Counted from the stretch's first letter, positions 26,426-34,419 are shown. The stretch is DNA of 56,468 nucleotides from Frankia sp. RB7 (GCA_030403585.1 JAUEPE010000041.1:1-56468); one strand, 5' to 3'. Translations and numbers: made by a program. The notes: generated by a model not told the origin, from the letters alone.

Positions 26426-26447
26426 AGTTCAAGGGGCATGCTATATT
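26419..26447 (+). promoter_or_regulatory. promoter of the ArsR gene, apparently leaderless
   Basis: TTGAAT (26419-26424) and TATATT (26442-26447) are separated by exactly 17 bases. The -35 box forms the right edge of the palindrome. Transcription would start at about 26453-26455, on or next to the ATG at 26454, giving a leaderless mRNA and direct autorepression by the operator. Confidence 0.6.
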
Positions 26448-26453
26448 TTGGGC

Positions 26454-26765
26454 ATGGTGCAGTTCGTTCACCCATCGCGGGACGAGATCACGCTGGCCGG
26501 AGTGCTCGGAGCCCTCGCGGATCCGATGCGGCTGCGCATCGTCAAAAGCCTGGCCGCGCAAAACGATTGCATGTCGTGCACCGAGGCGGCGCCTTGCCCT
26601 GAGATGGCGAAGTCGACGCTGTCGAACCATTTTCGCATCCTGCGCGAGGCCGGCCTGATCCGGACCTCAAAGCAAGGCGTCCAGCACCGCAACGTCTTGC
26701 GCGAGGAGGACATCAATGCGCGGTTTCCAAAGCTGTTGAAGATGATCCTGAGCTTTCCAGACTGA
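26454..26765 (+). CDS. ArsR-family winged-helix repressor
   Basis: A 103-residue protein with the ArsR fold: LAGVLGALADPMRLRIVKSLAA (helices 1-2), the recognition helix MAKSTLSNHFRILREAGLI and the wing SKQGVQHRNVLREED. A Cys-containing loop (NDCMSCTEAAPC, three Cys) between the second and third helices could bind a metal or sense oxidants/thiols, but the canonical alpha-3 CxC site is not exactly reproduced. The ATG at 26454 is chosen; a TTG two codons earlier lies too close to the -10 box. It is divergent from the SDR gene and overlooks a perfect palindrome. It likely represses both genes. Confidence 0.88.
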   Translation: MVQFVHPSRDEITLAGVLGALADPMRLRIVKSLAAQNDCMSCTEAAPCPEMAKSTLSNHFRILREAGLIRTSKQGVQHRNVLREEDINARFPKLLKMILSFPD

Positions 26766-26917
26766 GAGCACTCGCGCACGGCAAATTGGTGGAGCGCGCA
26801 AGGGCGCGGCATCTTGCCCGGCGTTCGCGCCATGATCGATTTTCTGGCTACCGCGCCGACGGCGCAGGTCTAGAGCGTGATGGGATAAGACTCGCCTGGC
26901 GCCCCGACGTAGGTGTG

Positions 26918-27166
26918 TTCCCTCCCCCCTTGCGGGGCAGGGCAATCGCATATGGGAGCGACTCCGCCTGTGGCCATCCTTCGAGACGCCCGCCATTGGC
27001 GGGCCCTCAGGATGAGGACCGAGTGTGCTGCCGTCGTTTTGACGAGCACCGATGCCGCTTAGCCTCATCCTGAGGAGACCGCGAAGCGGTCGTCTCGAAG
27101 GACGAGGCGCGCACTCCGATCATGCAAAATGCCATATGCAATCGCCCTGCCGCACGGGGGAGGGAA
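26918..27166. repeat. REP/BIME-like composite inverted repeat
   Basis: Two nested inverted repeats fill the gap between the ArsR and PhzF genes. The outer arms are 26918-26954 (TTCCCTCCCCCCTTGCGGGG then CATATG) and 27133-27166, its imperfect complement. The inner arms contain CATCCTTCGAGACG (26975-26988) and the matching CGTCTCGAAGGACGAGG (27091-27107), each followed or preceded by CCTCAGGATGAGG-type stems. The design, with Arg/Gly-rich palindromes read as 'cctcaggatgagg', is typical of dispersed intergenic repeats in bradyrhizobia. No gene is visible in 26766-27219. Confidence 0.65.
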
Positions 27167-27219
27167 CGGAGAGAGCACCGCTGTCGGCCGAATTTGATTC
27201 GAGCTCAACCTATCAGGCC

Positions 27220-28140
27220 TTAGCGCGCCGTCTCTGCGCGCACTTCCTGGCGCTGCAAAACATGCTGCTCCGCGGGCGTGACGGAGCCTCCCAGCAGGCA
27301 ACCCACTGGCCTTTCGTCAGCGAAGCCGAGGCGCACTCCGATCTCGGACAACGCCCCCATCGCGCGGCCCTGCATGATGGTGATCCGCTTGCTATTGCGC
27401 GCGACGAGATCATTCTTGAGCAGTCCGAACGCCAGCGCCGCGGCGGCAATGCCGGTGGCAGCATCTTCCGGATAGCCCGACGATTTCGGAAACTGCCGCG
27501 CCTCGAAACGGCGTTCGCCCTGATTGTCGATGGCGTAGGGGTAAAGGCCGGTCGATCCGATCCGCCCACAGCACGCTTCGACCGACGGTGGATCCGGCAC
27601 CAATTCGTTGAGTTCGCGGACGCCCTTGATCGGGATGAGCGTCTTCACGCGCGAGGTGACGGCGTTCTGTAAGGGCAGGTCGAGCAAATCGCGGCGCGAC
27701 AGCTTGAGCGTCGACAGAACGTCCTCCTCATCGGCACGCGAGAGATCAACGATTTTTCCGACCGGCTGGCTGATCTCGACGGACGGGTCGCCCGTATCAG
27801 CACGATCGACATAGCCCGTCACCGATCCGCTGCGCGTTTCGATGCGGACCTGCTCAGCGGCTAAGCGCCGCTTGGTCGCGAGCACCCAGAGCGCGCCGAT
27901 CGTGGCGTGACCGCACATCTCCATCTCGTGCCGCGGAACCCAGAACCGGAAGACATAGTCGGAGTCGAGTCCCGGCGCCGGCAGAACGAAGCCCGACTCA
28001 TGGCCAAAATGCTGCGCCACCGACTGCATCCCCGCAGCAGGAAGGTTCGATGCATCGATGACAATTGGACAGGGATTGCCGCCCCGCCCCATGTGCGTGA
28101 ACACGTTGACAAGCTCGACCTCGGTCATCGGATGGCTCAT
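27220..28140 (-). CDS. PhzF family isomerase-like protein
   Basis: A 306-residue protein of the PhzF fold (two diaminopimelate-epimerase-like halves). It shows VNVFTHMGRGGNPCPIVIDA at the start, the catalytic-Glu loop FGHESGFVLP, the conserved RFWVPRHEMEMCGHATIGA (GHAT motif) and SSGYPEDAATGIAAAALAFG, where PxDxATG-type signatures of the second half appear. PhzF enzymes isomerise trans-2,3-dihydro-3-hydroxyanthranilate; most homologues outside phenazine clusters have unknown substrates, and no phenazine genes are present here. The start is uncertain: ATG complementary to 28138-28140, ATG four codons later, or a TTG at 28179; none has a good ribosome site. Confidence 0.88.
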   Translation of the reverse strand: MSHPMTEVELVNVFTHMGRGGNPCPIVIDASNLPAAGMQSVAQHFGHESGFVLPAPGLDSDYVFRFWVPRHEMEMCGHATIGALWVLATKRRLAAEQVRIETRSGSVTGYVDRADTGDPSVEISQPVGKIVDLSRADEEDVLSTLKLSRRDLLDLPLQNAVTSRVKTLIPIKGVRELNELVPDPPSVEACCGRIGSTGLYPYAIDNQGERRFEARQFPKSSGYPEDAATGIAAAALAFGLLKNDLVARNSKRITIMQGRAMGALSEIGVRLGFADERPVGCLLGGSVTPAEQHVLQRQEVRAETAR

Positions 28141-28260
28141 GTCATGGAAGGCAGGACGGCAAAGGCGCGGCAGCGACAACAGCGATAGCTATTGCGGCGA
28201 CATCTGAGAAGCCGATTTGGCCGAGCGGCTCGGCGTGACTGAGGCAGCCCCAAAACAAAA

Positions 28261-28283
28261 ATGGCCCGCATCAAGCGGGCCAT
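28261..28283 (-). terminator. rho-independent terminator behind tRNA-fMet
   Basis: ATGGCCCGC-ATCAA-GCGGGCCAT, a perfect 9-bp stem, lies 30 bp after the tRNA 3' end and is followed on the minus strand by TTTTGTTTTG. Strong stem and T-rich tail make this a convincing terminator. Confidence 0.85.
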
Positions 28284-28312
28284 TTTCGTATCGGAACCGG
28301 TCGTTCCGAATT

Positions 28313-28389
<77 letters not shown>

Positions 28390-28447
28390 AAAATGAGAAA
28401 CTGCTTTGTAGAGAAATACTTAGCAGCGTTCAAGGACTAAATTCCTT

Positions 28448-28496
28448 TTCCGATGGGCCCTCATGTCAGACCTATGTCAGATGGAGCCCATCGGAA
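28448..28496. repeat. inverted repeat with two phased ATGTCAGA boxes
   Basis: Perfect 11-bp arms TTCCGATGGGC (28448-28458) and GCCCATCGGAA (28486-28496) enclose a loop with ATGTCAGA at 28463 and again at 28474, exactly 11 bp apart. It lies 59 bp from the 5' end of the tRNA, at the start of the accessory region. The shape (arms plus helically phased direct repeats) would suit a recombinase or regulator binding site; this is inference. Nothing else is visible in 28390-28551. Confidence 0.5.
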
Positions 28497-28551
28497 CGCG
28501 CTGTAACCCTCGTTATCAAGCAGGGTTTCGCACCTAGCCCGCTGCCGATCT

Positions 28552-29232
28552 TCAGCCGAAAGGCTTGCGGAAAATCGAGTTGGGGCCCCCGAAGATGCCA
28601 TGCTTCTGGATGTCGCCCCAGCTGATTCCGGTGGTGCCGCGGATGATCTGCGCGCCCACGCCGCTCTCCCTTCCCGCGGCTTTCACGTTTTCAGCCACGA
28701 TGTGGAAGGGCGCCAACGTCACATTCAGGGCGCTGCGGAATACCTGGCTCCCCACGTCCTTCTTGCACGAGGAGTCGAGGTCTCGCTTGTTTTCGGCCAT
28801 TGATTGATCGTTGGGAGCCCGCTCGCGAGCGAGCAGGCGTGTCAGAGCCTTGCGGTAGTCAGCCGTGATCAGCTTTTTCATCTCCTCCGGATTGGCATTT
28901 GCCTTTTCCTCCGTATACCAGTCTTCGAAGGCCTTCTCCTTGTCCAGCTTGGCATTGTCGAGGCGCGCACCGCGCTCTTTCATAAAGGCAACGTGCAGCT
29001 CCTGCTTCTGAGCGACCCACCAATCAGCAATGAATTGCTCGTCCGGCTCTGCCGTCGGGATCTTGGCCGCGGCCTCCGCCACAGCCGCGTTGTAATCGCG
29101 CTCCTGTTGGGAGAATTGAGCGACCGGCATTGCGCAGGGGTCGAGAAAATCCAGCGCGCCACCAGCAAATGCCGGGGAATAGAACGTACCGGCGAGCAAG
29201 CTGGCGAGGGCGGCCTGTTTCAAGATACTCAT
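28552..29232 (-). CDS. exported protein with conserved C-terminal SGVGAQ...FRKPFG motif
   Basis: A 226-residue protein not assigned to a family. The start ATG (complement of 29230-29232) has AGGAGA nearby. Residues 1-23 form a signal peptide (LKQAALASLLAGTFYSPAFA). The mature part is highly charged and helical (ERDYNAAVAEAAAKI, AFEDWYTEEKANANPEEMKK) with two Cys (DPCAMP near the start, DSSCKKD near residue 160) that could form a disulfide. The last 40 residues, SGVGAQIIRGTTGIS then GDIQKHGIFGGPNS and FRKPFG at the very end, recur almost exactly at the C-terminus of the next gene upstream. It appears to have arisen by duplication of that terminal module. Confidence 0.72.
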   Translation of the reverse strand: MSILKQAALASLLAGTFYSPAFAGGALDFLDPCAMPVAQFSQQERDYNAAVAEAAAKIPTAEPDEQFIADWWVAQKQELHVAFMKERGARLDNAKLDKEKAFEDWYTEEKANANPEEMKKLITADYRKALTRLLARERAPNDQSMAENKRDLDSSCKKDVGSQVFRSALNVTLAPFHIVAENVKAAGRESGVGAQIIRGTTGISWGDIQKHGIFGGPNSIFRKPFG

Positions 29233-29297
29233 GACGGCGTCTCCTGTTCTGGGAATCTGGGGAAGAAGGGGTGGCTGCCGACAGCCACCCCTGGGGC

Positions 29298-29558
29298 TTA
29301 GCCAAACGGCTTGCGGAAGAAGGAATTGGGGCCACCCCACAAGCCATGCTTCTGGATGTCGCCCAAGCTGATGCCGGTCACGCCGCGGATCACCTGGGCG
29401 CCGACACCGCTTTCGCGCGACGCGGCCTTGATGTTGCCGGCGACGATATCGGTTGCGATCAGCGAACCAATCTTGAGCGGGTCCGCGTGGGCGGTCGATG
29501 CCAGCACCAGCACAGCGCTGGCGGCCAAGATCGAAGTCCGGAGCTTCCTGTAGATCAC
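29298..29558 (-). CDS. small exported protein sharing the C-terminal module
   Basis: An 86-residue protein from a GTG start with AAGGAGG seven bases ahead. Residues 1-25 are a signal peptide (TSILAASAVLVLASTAHA). The mature peptide is about 60 residues, of which the last 42 (RESGVGAQVIRGVTGIS, GDIQKHGLWGGPNS, FRKPFG) match the C-terminus of the 226-residue neighbour with only a few conservative changes. It precedes that gene by 65 bp on the same strand, so both probably form one transcript. A short secreted peptide with an invariant tail might be a sorting tag, an adhesive patch or a toxin/immunity-type partner; no evidence decides. Confidence 0.72.
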   Translation of the reverse strand: MIYRKLRTSILAASAVLVLASTAHADPLKIGSLIATDIVAGNIKAASRESGVGAQVIRGVTGISLGDIQKHGLWGGPNSFFRKPFG

Positions 29559-29803
29559 TTTAGCCTCCTTTTTTGCAGACTATGCGCTCCGCGGTCCCAG
29601 CACGCTCATGCACAGCTATTCGCTGTGTAGTGACGCGTCCCGAACTGCGGCTCGCACCCAGAGGAGACTGACGGGCCGGCCTAGACATGTCGAAATATCA
29701 TTGGCGGAGGACGGCGGAGCTTTTGGCGGAAACCGTGGGTTCCTAGCGGAAGCCGGCCAAAACCTGATATGTGCTGCGGTGAACGCAACTGGCGGGCGAG
29801 CAG

Positions 29804-30829
29804 ATGGCAAGTAGCACGAATAACGATGAAGAGCTGTTGAACGACGAACTGCAGGAAGCGGTCCGGGAGCTCACCCGACGATTTGGAGTGTATGCCAAGT
29901 GGTCGTTGAAGAGGATCGCCAAAGAGACAGGTGAAACTCATGACGCCATGAAGGACATGATTAGCAGGGCGACACCGAAAAAAGCTCCTCCTAAGAGATT
30001 TGCCGCCGTCCTCATAGAGCTATGCAAGAGGGAGAAATATTCCCCGCCGATCTATTTGGCGAGAGCACTCGGGATACTGTGGGAGCCGCTCTCTCCACGT
30101 CACGAGCCAATCCAAACGGAAGCTGCTATTTCTGAGGAAAGTCACATGGGGTCGGAAGCGTCTGCGCCTTTGAAGCCGGCCGACCTCAAAGACACCTTCA
30201 TGGCCGCTCTTGGATTGACTCAAACGGTTGCGGAAACGAGCAAACAGATTTTCAACGGGGACTATTTGCTTTTCACGCTAAATTCTGACGAGAACGTCGT
30301 CACGACGAAGTACTATTTGCTGGACAAGCTAGGCCAGGACGGCGCGCCCAGCTTGACGACGTCACGCAACTATCCGGCGGGCGAGGTCAAATCACTCGGC
30401 ACCTATTTTTGCAGGGCCGGTGAATACAGCAATCTCTATCTGCTCGCGAGCCCGCCCAAGACTGTCGATTTGAGGCTTTCGATTTTTGACGTTGTCGTGG
30501 GAGAAAAGAAGCAGCTCATCATCAGGGGCGTAGCCCTAACCGTGACCCGTCAAAACTCAATCCTTACCAGTCGTGCCGTTCTCGTGCCGGCGGCCAATGT
30601 CGACACAATTTTCGCTCCGGTCCACGTCCAGCTGGAGCTATGGCAGTCACCGACTCCCCAGTCGGATTTCGAAAAGCTGGGCAACGATGCCGTGGAGATC
30701 AGCGGTTACTTGTATGGCCAGGAGTCCGACGACGTCCTCAAAGCGAAACTCATTGAACTAAAATCAGGTGATAAGAAGAGAAAGCAAGCCAATCCGCCTC
30801 AAGTAGAGCCAGGCTTAGATCAAGATTAA
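29804..30829 (+). CDS. hypothetical protein with predicted N-terminal HTH-like helices
   Basis: A 341-residue cytosolic protein, not recognised. The first 90 residues are helical and basic (VRELTRRFGVYAKWSLKRIA, ETHDAMKDMISRATPKKAPP), with a pattern that could be a helix-turn-helix followed by a short linker. Residues 120-330 look like a beta-rich domain (SNLYLLASPPKTVDLRLSIF, QLIIRGVALTVTRQNSI) with no Cys-rich or catalytic signature. It lies alone between the exported-protein pair (divergent) and the mobilisation operon (convergent). GC is lower than in the core region, which suggests acquisition. Confidence 0.7.
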   Translation: MASSTNNDEELLNDELQEAVRELTRRFGVYAKWSLKRIAKETGETHDAMKDMISRATPKKAPPKRFAAVLIELCKREKYSPPIYLARALGILWEPLSPRHEPIQTEAAISEESHMGSEASAPLKPADLKDTFMAALGLTQTVAETSKQIFNGDYLLFTLNSDENVVTTKYYLLDKLGQDGAPSLTTSRNYPAGEVKSLGTYFCRAGEYSNLYLLASPPKTVDLRLSIFDVVVGEKKQLIIRGVALTVTRQNSILTSRAVLVPAANVDTIFAPVHVQLELWQSPTPQSDFEKLGNDAVEISGYLYGQESDDVLKAKLIELKSGDKKRKQANPPQVEPGLDQD

Positions 30830-30895
30830 GGTCGCGGTTCGGCTCCTGATCTCGCGTGACGAATTCATTTCTCTGGTGATTGGCGTCGTCGAGGC

Positions 30896-31270
30896 TCACG
30901 AGCGGTTTTGCGGGCGGCCGTTGAACCGCCGGTGGTGATTGGGGCGCCGAGGCTTCATTGACCTGCGATTATGGCCTACCGCTGGACGCCGGGAGACGAC
31001 TTCGCGCCTCGCGCGGCTGAACGCCTCCTTTCGGCGAGCCGTCCATTCACTCGACAGAGCTCCCAGCGCGGCCTGCTGTTCCAGTTCGAGTGCCGCGATC
31101 TGCGCCGCCCGATCCTCTGGCCTTGAACTAGTCCAGGCGCTTGCGAGCCGTGCGGCATACCAGATCAAGAGGCTGGCGCGCGCGCGGGCATGACCGCCGG
31201 CAATTCCCGTAGCGAACTTCTGTCTCTTTCGGGACATCGGCGGAATTCGCTGCTGCCGCTGCCCCTTCAT
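30896..31270 (-). CDS. small basic protein coupled to the relaxase
   Basis: A 124-residue protein whose ATG overlaps the relaxase stop (ATGA at 31267-31270), so translation is coupled. It is strongly basic (about a quarter Arg/Lys/His) with one moderately hydrophobic stretch (ASLLIWYAARLASAWTS, about 33-49) and a heptad-like region (AAQIAALELEQQAALGALSS). The position and charge suggest an accessory mobilisation protein, such as a small membrane-associated DNA-binding factor, but no family is recognised. The C-terminus is Arg/Asn/His-rich (RRPNHHRRFNGRPQNRS). Confidence 0.55.
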   Translation of the reverse strand: MKGQRQQRIPPMSRKRQKFATGIAGGHARARASLLIWYAARLASAWTSSRPEDRAAQIAALELEQQAALGALSSEWTARRKEAFSRARREVVSRRPAVGHNRRSMKPRRPNHHRRFNGRPQNRS

Positions 31271-32577
31271 AATTCCGGTCCGCCGCCCGTCGGCTCGAAT
31301 CCTCTCTCAGACCGCTTGCCTCTGTCTGCCCTCTGGGTTCGCAGACGCTCGCGCTCCCGCTCGAGGATATTGGTCGGATACTCTTTCTTGCGCGTGCCTG
31401 CGATCCGATCCCGCGCAAAGTCGAGCCATCGACGTGCCGACTGTTGCTGAGGCGCGAGGCCAGCACGTTGCGTCCAGCGCGGTCCGGAAACAACCTCTCG
31501 GGTCCGAGCGGTAGGTGCAATGGAGGGCGGAGAGCGGTGCTTCTGGTCCAAAAGCAGCTCTGGAGAGGTCAGCCCCGCTGATTGCCGTTCCGCCAATTCG
31601 GCTCGGAGAGACTTTTGGCGGGTCAGCACATCCTTATAATAGGTGTCACGATCGGCGCGGAGCCCCAACGCAGCCGCACGGCATTTCTCCTGCAAGGTTG
31701 CCGACTGCCGCGCAAGAAGCCCAGTGCGCATCGCTTTGAGATGCTCCTTCGAAGCGCCATGCTTCATGTTCCGGAAATAGGTGGCCCATTCCTTCCGGTA
31801 AGTGGACCGAACTTCCCGGTACACCTCCTGCCGAAGCATCCGATAGGCCATGCGGCCGTGCTCGAAGAAAGCCATGCGCTCGGCCTTCTGCCGCTCCTTC
31901 AACGCGCGCCATTCTTCACGCTGCCAATCTTTTCTCGGCTGGTTGTAATCGATGAGACGCGGTCCTTCCGCCGCGGGCTCAGGGTACGCAGAGATATCCT
32001 GTACGGCGCGGAGTTGTTCCCATACATTCCGCGGCGGCGATGGCTCCCGTTCCTTGATCGGCTTTTCCCGTTCCTTGCAGAAGATCCGGCCGCGCGACTT
32101 CTCATAGTCATGAGCCCAGGCTTGCGCCTTTCGAAACTCACGATGGTCCCGAAGGCGCGTGCCACGATCCGGGTCCACCATATTGATCATCAAGTGCACG
32201 TGCTGATGCCGCTTGTCCGAATGAGCAAAGAGAGTGCACTGGTGGTGGCCCCAACCTTGCGCGTCCAGATAAGATTGCGCGGCGGCGATCATTTCTTCGC
32301 GGCTCGGCTTTTCGGATGGGTCCCACGACAGGCTGACATGTTTGACAGGCTTCTCGATGCTGGCGCCTCCCGGCCGGACGCCCGCTGCCTGCCGCAAGAG
32401 ATCACGGTCCCGATAGGTGTGCAGCATCTCATCGACGGCGCTCGCGATGTCGTCATGAGCACAATTAAAGGTGTGCCTCCACGCGACGCGGTCGCTCGTC
32501 TGGGCCTTCACGTCGTGTCCCAGATATTCCGCGAGCCACTTGAAGCTGCGCCCGCTGGGGTGTGACTTCACAATCAC
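31267..32577 (-). CDS. relaxase / mobilisation nuclease (MobA/VirD2 type)
   Basis: A 436-residue relaxase of the PF03432 kind. The metal-binding three-His motif is HQHVHLMIN at about 124-132 (His124, His126, His128). The candidate catalytic Tyr is Tyr18 in KWLAEYLGHD. A first DNA-contact segment is VKHVSLSWDPSEKPS. The C-terminal 250 residues are charged and coiled-coil-like. It nicks one strand at oriT and stays bound to the 5' end. It is coupled to a MobC-like protein upstream (ATGA at 32574-32577) and to a small protein downstream. No VirD4-like coupling protein or type IV secretion genes are in the window, so the element would be mobilisable rather than self-transmissible, unless those genes lie elsewhere. 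Confidence 0.9.
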   Translation of the reverse strand: MIVKSHPSGRSFKWLAEYLGHDVKAQTSDRVAWRHTFNCAHDDIASAVDEMLHTYRDRDLLRQAAGVRPGGASIEKPVKHVSLSWDPSEKPSREEMIAAAQSYLDAQGWGHHQCTLFAHSDKRHQHVHLMINMVDPDRGTRLRDHREFRKAQAWAHDYEKSRGRIFCKEREKPIKEREPSPPRNVWEQLRAVQDISAYPEPAAEGPRLIDYNQPRKDWQREEWRALKERQKAERMAFFEHGRMAYRMLRQEVYREVRSTYRKEWATYFRNMKHGASKEHLKAMRTGLLARQSATLQEKCRAAALGLRADRDTYYKDVLTRQKSLRAELAERQSAGLTSPELLLDQKHRSPPSIAPTARTREVVSGPRWTQRAGLAPQQQSARRWLDFARDRIAGTRKKEYPTNILERERERLRTQRADRGKRSERGFEPTGGGPEL

Positions 32578-32966
32578 GGCAATCCTCGCCCGGTAATGAT
32601 GGACCTCAGCTCCGTGAGCAACGGAACGGCGTCAGGAAGTATCTCCCCGGTCTGGTGCATGTGCCTGACCATCTGGTTCAAAAGGTTGCCTAGGCGGCGA
32701 AGCTGAATCTCAATGAGCCGGCTCTGGTGCAGCGTCTCGACAGCCGCGATCGATTGCGCGGGCGCGGTCCTGCCAGCCAGCATCCGCGCGCGGCCAAATT
32801 CCGTCGGCGTCGTGCCGGCGGCGGCTGCGCGCGTCGTGATCTCGGCAAGCTCATGATCGGTGAGCCGGATGCTGATTTGCCGGTCGCGCTTGATGTCTTT
32901 TGGCGGTCGCCCCATTGTCTTCTCGGCCTGAGCGGATGCGTCCCTTTGCGGAATTTCATTCCGCAC
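32574..32966 (-). CDS. MobC-like relaxosome accessory protein
   Basis: A 130-residue protein of the MobC/plasmid mobilisation relaxosome type: GRPPKDIKRDRQISIRLTDHE (a ribbon-helix-helix-like N-terminal strand), LAEITTRAAAAGTTPTEFGRA and the MobC signature LRRLGNLLNQMVRHMHQTGE. It would bind near oriT and help the relaxase. The stop overlaps the relaxase start. A start at Met18 (32915) is also possible because the family core begins there. The ATG at 32966 falls on the edge of the oriT-like inverted repeat. Confidence 0.85.
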   Translation of the reverse strand: MRNEIPQRDASAQAEKTMGRPPKDIKRDRQISIRLTDHELAEITTRAAAAGTTPTEFGRARMLAGRTAPAQSIAAVETLHQSRLIEIQLRRLGNLLNQMVRHMHQTGEILPDAVPLLTELRSIITGRGLP

Positions 32967-32998
32967 GAGATGTTATCGCCATGCGATAACCCATCTCG
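32966..32998. other. oriT-like inverted repeat upstream of mobC
   Basis: GTTATCGC-CAT-GCGATAAC (32972-32990) is a perfect 8-bp dyad. With the outer arms CGAGAT (left) and ATCTCG (right) it extends to 14 and 16 bases, with a two-base bulge. It stands directly before mobC, the usual position of oriT for MobC-relaxase cassettes, and is followed by an AT-rich run, CTTTTCCTTTTTACC. The nic site cannot be told. Confidence 0.5.
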
Positions 32999-33071
32999 CT
33001 ACGCTTTTCCTTTTTACCATTTTCAGCGGTCACCTTGAATCGAATTGCCCCGCGATCAGGCGCGCTTCCGG

Positions 33072-33090
33072 GACATTCCGACGCGTTCCG
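33072..33090. repeat. direct repeat motif, copy 1
   Basis: GACATTCCGACGCGTTCCG is repeated as GACATTCCGACGCCTTCCG at 33773-33791, with a looser third copy (ACATTCCCATCCATTCCG) at 40587-40604. All three copies are intergenic. In copies 1 and 2 the TTCC units recur every 10-11 bases and extend one unit further left. Confidence 0.45.
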
Positions 33091-33235
33091 AAGACAGCGC
33101 ATCACTCAAGCCCGTGTGAGGCACGTGCGATGCGTTGCGCTTCATTCCGAATTCTCGTGCAGACAAAAAAGCCGCGCCGATTTTCATCGGCGCGGCGTGA
33201 TGTGATCCGTTTCAAGCCTTGTCGGCGTGACCGGA

Positions 33236-33442
33236 TCAGCCCTTTTGTTTGGCGTTGGTTTCCTCCTCGCCGTTCGGCTCGATCAGAACGATACGGCCAT
33301 CTACGGGAACGGCGTCGAGCTCGATGGTGTATCCGGCGCGTTCCTTCAGCGGCCATGCGGCCCCGATGCGCGTCCAGAACGCCTTCTTGTCTTCGCCACG
33401 ATCCTTGACAGCGTAGGCGATCAGTGTGGGCTTCATGCTCAT
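33236..33442 (-). CDS. small conserved plasmid-type protein
   Basis: A 68-residue acidic protein with AAAGGAG six bases before its ATG: KPTLIAYAVKDRGEDKKAFW, TRIGAAWPLKERAGYTIELD and VPVDGRIVLIEPNGEEE. Its N-terminal half reads like a strand-helix in proteins found on rhizobial conjugative elements, but I do not recognise a named family. It stands between mobC (same strand) and a frame-damaged gene (opposite strand). It is likely a small cytoplasmic element protein; its function is unknown. Confidence 0.7.
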   Translation of the reverse strand: MSMKPTLIAYAVKDRGEDKKAFWTRIGAAWPLKERAGYTIELDAVPVDGRIVLIEPNGEEETNAKQKG

Positions 33443-33838
33443 GATGTACTCCTTTCAGGTTGTTCGAGGCCGCCACATCGGCGGCTTCGTGGGCATCTGT
33501 CACCGGGGCGAACAAGCGGCCTTTTCATCGCTGCGCGAAGCGCACCGCCTTGGCGGCAAGCTGCACAAGGCGGGCGTAGCCCGCCGCGGAAGCGCAGGCG
33601 CTTGAAAGGGACGCGCGCTCCGGTGTGATCCCACGTGAGAAGCCGCCCTTGTGGGGCCACGCCTGAACGGAAACTTTTCATGGTGAAGCGCGCACGCATC
33701 CCTTCCTGGCTCCGTGGCTAAGTCATTGTGTGGATCGCGCACGATTGCCAGCGTCGCCACAAGACGTTCCAAGACATTCCGACGCCTTCCGCCGCGTATG
33801 CCGTTAGATTGGTGACGAGCGAGACGGAAGGACAGCGA
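33443..33838. other. gene-free, GC-rich spacer
   Basis: No convincing gene, RNA or mobile element is visible here. It contains copy 2 of the phased TTCC motif (33773-33791) and GC-rich short inverted stems around 33550-33600. It may act as promoter/regulator space for the gene at 33839, where TAGATT near 33809 is a possible -10 box. Confidence 0.4.
33773..33791. repeat. direct repeat motif, copy 2
   Basis: GACATTCCGACGCCTTCCG, one base different from copy 1 at 33072. It lies 48 bp before the start of the gene at 33839. Confidence 0.45.
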
Positions 33839-34419
33839 ATGGTCGATGGCGGTGGATGGGCGCGGGCATGGGCATCGGTGACGGATGCCGCCGCTACGGC
33901 ACGTGATCGGCTCGGCTGGCTTCTGGAACGCGACGCCGCGCTGAAGGAAATCCGTGCATCCGAATTCCCAGAGCAAAAGCACGCGAACGACCGGAAGCAA
34001 CGTTATGCTGAGGAAGCGTGGAAGATGCAGTATGACGGGCGGCCTGCCCGCGATCCGGAGTTTCGGCGCGAAGAGCGACTGATCCTTCAAAAGATTTTTG
34101 AGAACGGCCTCAACCGTGAGGAGCTTGCGAACGAACTGAAACCGTTGTGGAAGAAATATCACGCCAAATACGCCGCCGAACATCCGCCCCGCAAGGAGAC
34201 CGAGGCGGAGCGGCGGAAGCAGGCGGCCATGTACCGCGAGGCGGCTGGGCCAATATTCCGATCCCCGCCGAATACCGCGATGTCGATCTGCGCAAGCCGA
34301 TCTCGTTCCTGACGGAAGGACGCGAACGACTGCGGAGGCTCGTAGGCAAGACTGAGGGGGAGCGCAGCCACGCCACAAGCACGAAAGACAAGGGGAGCGG
34401 GAGAGGCCTCGGCCTCTAG
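33839..34419 (+). pseudogene. charged element protein, probably frameshifted near its 3' end
   Basis: The frame from ATG 33839 (GGAAGGA upstream) gives a helical charged protein (ARDRLGWLLERDAALKEIRA, ANDRKQRYAEEAWKMQYDG, LILQKIFENGLNREELANEL, KPLWKKYHAKYAAEHPPR) and then, after YREAAG at about 34249, an abrupt low-quality tail ending at 34312. One base over, sensible sequence continues: IPIPAEYRDVDLRKPISFL and RERLRRLVGKTEGE, up to 34419. A missing base near 34246-34252 would explain both. The intact protein would have about 193 residues. The function is unknown; it may be a mobilisation or regulatory protein of the element. Confidence 0.55.

Noticed and set aside
25539..28283. Similar sequences at 25539 and 28261 as direct repeats (att sites) around 25.6-28.3 kb
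   Set aside because: Both are perfect 9-bp terminator hairpins with different loops and sit right behind gene ends; no tRNA part is repeated at 25.5 kb.
33500..34378. Minus-strand frame of 292 codons opposite the gene at 33839
   Set aside because: Low-complexity Arg/Ser/Leu composition and no ribosome site; the plus strand has a good ribosome site and a charged helical protein.
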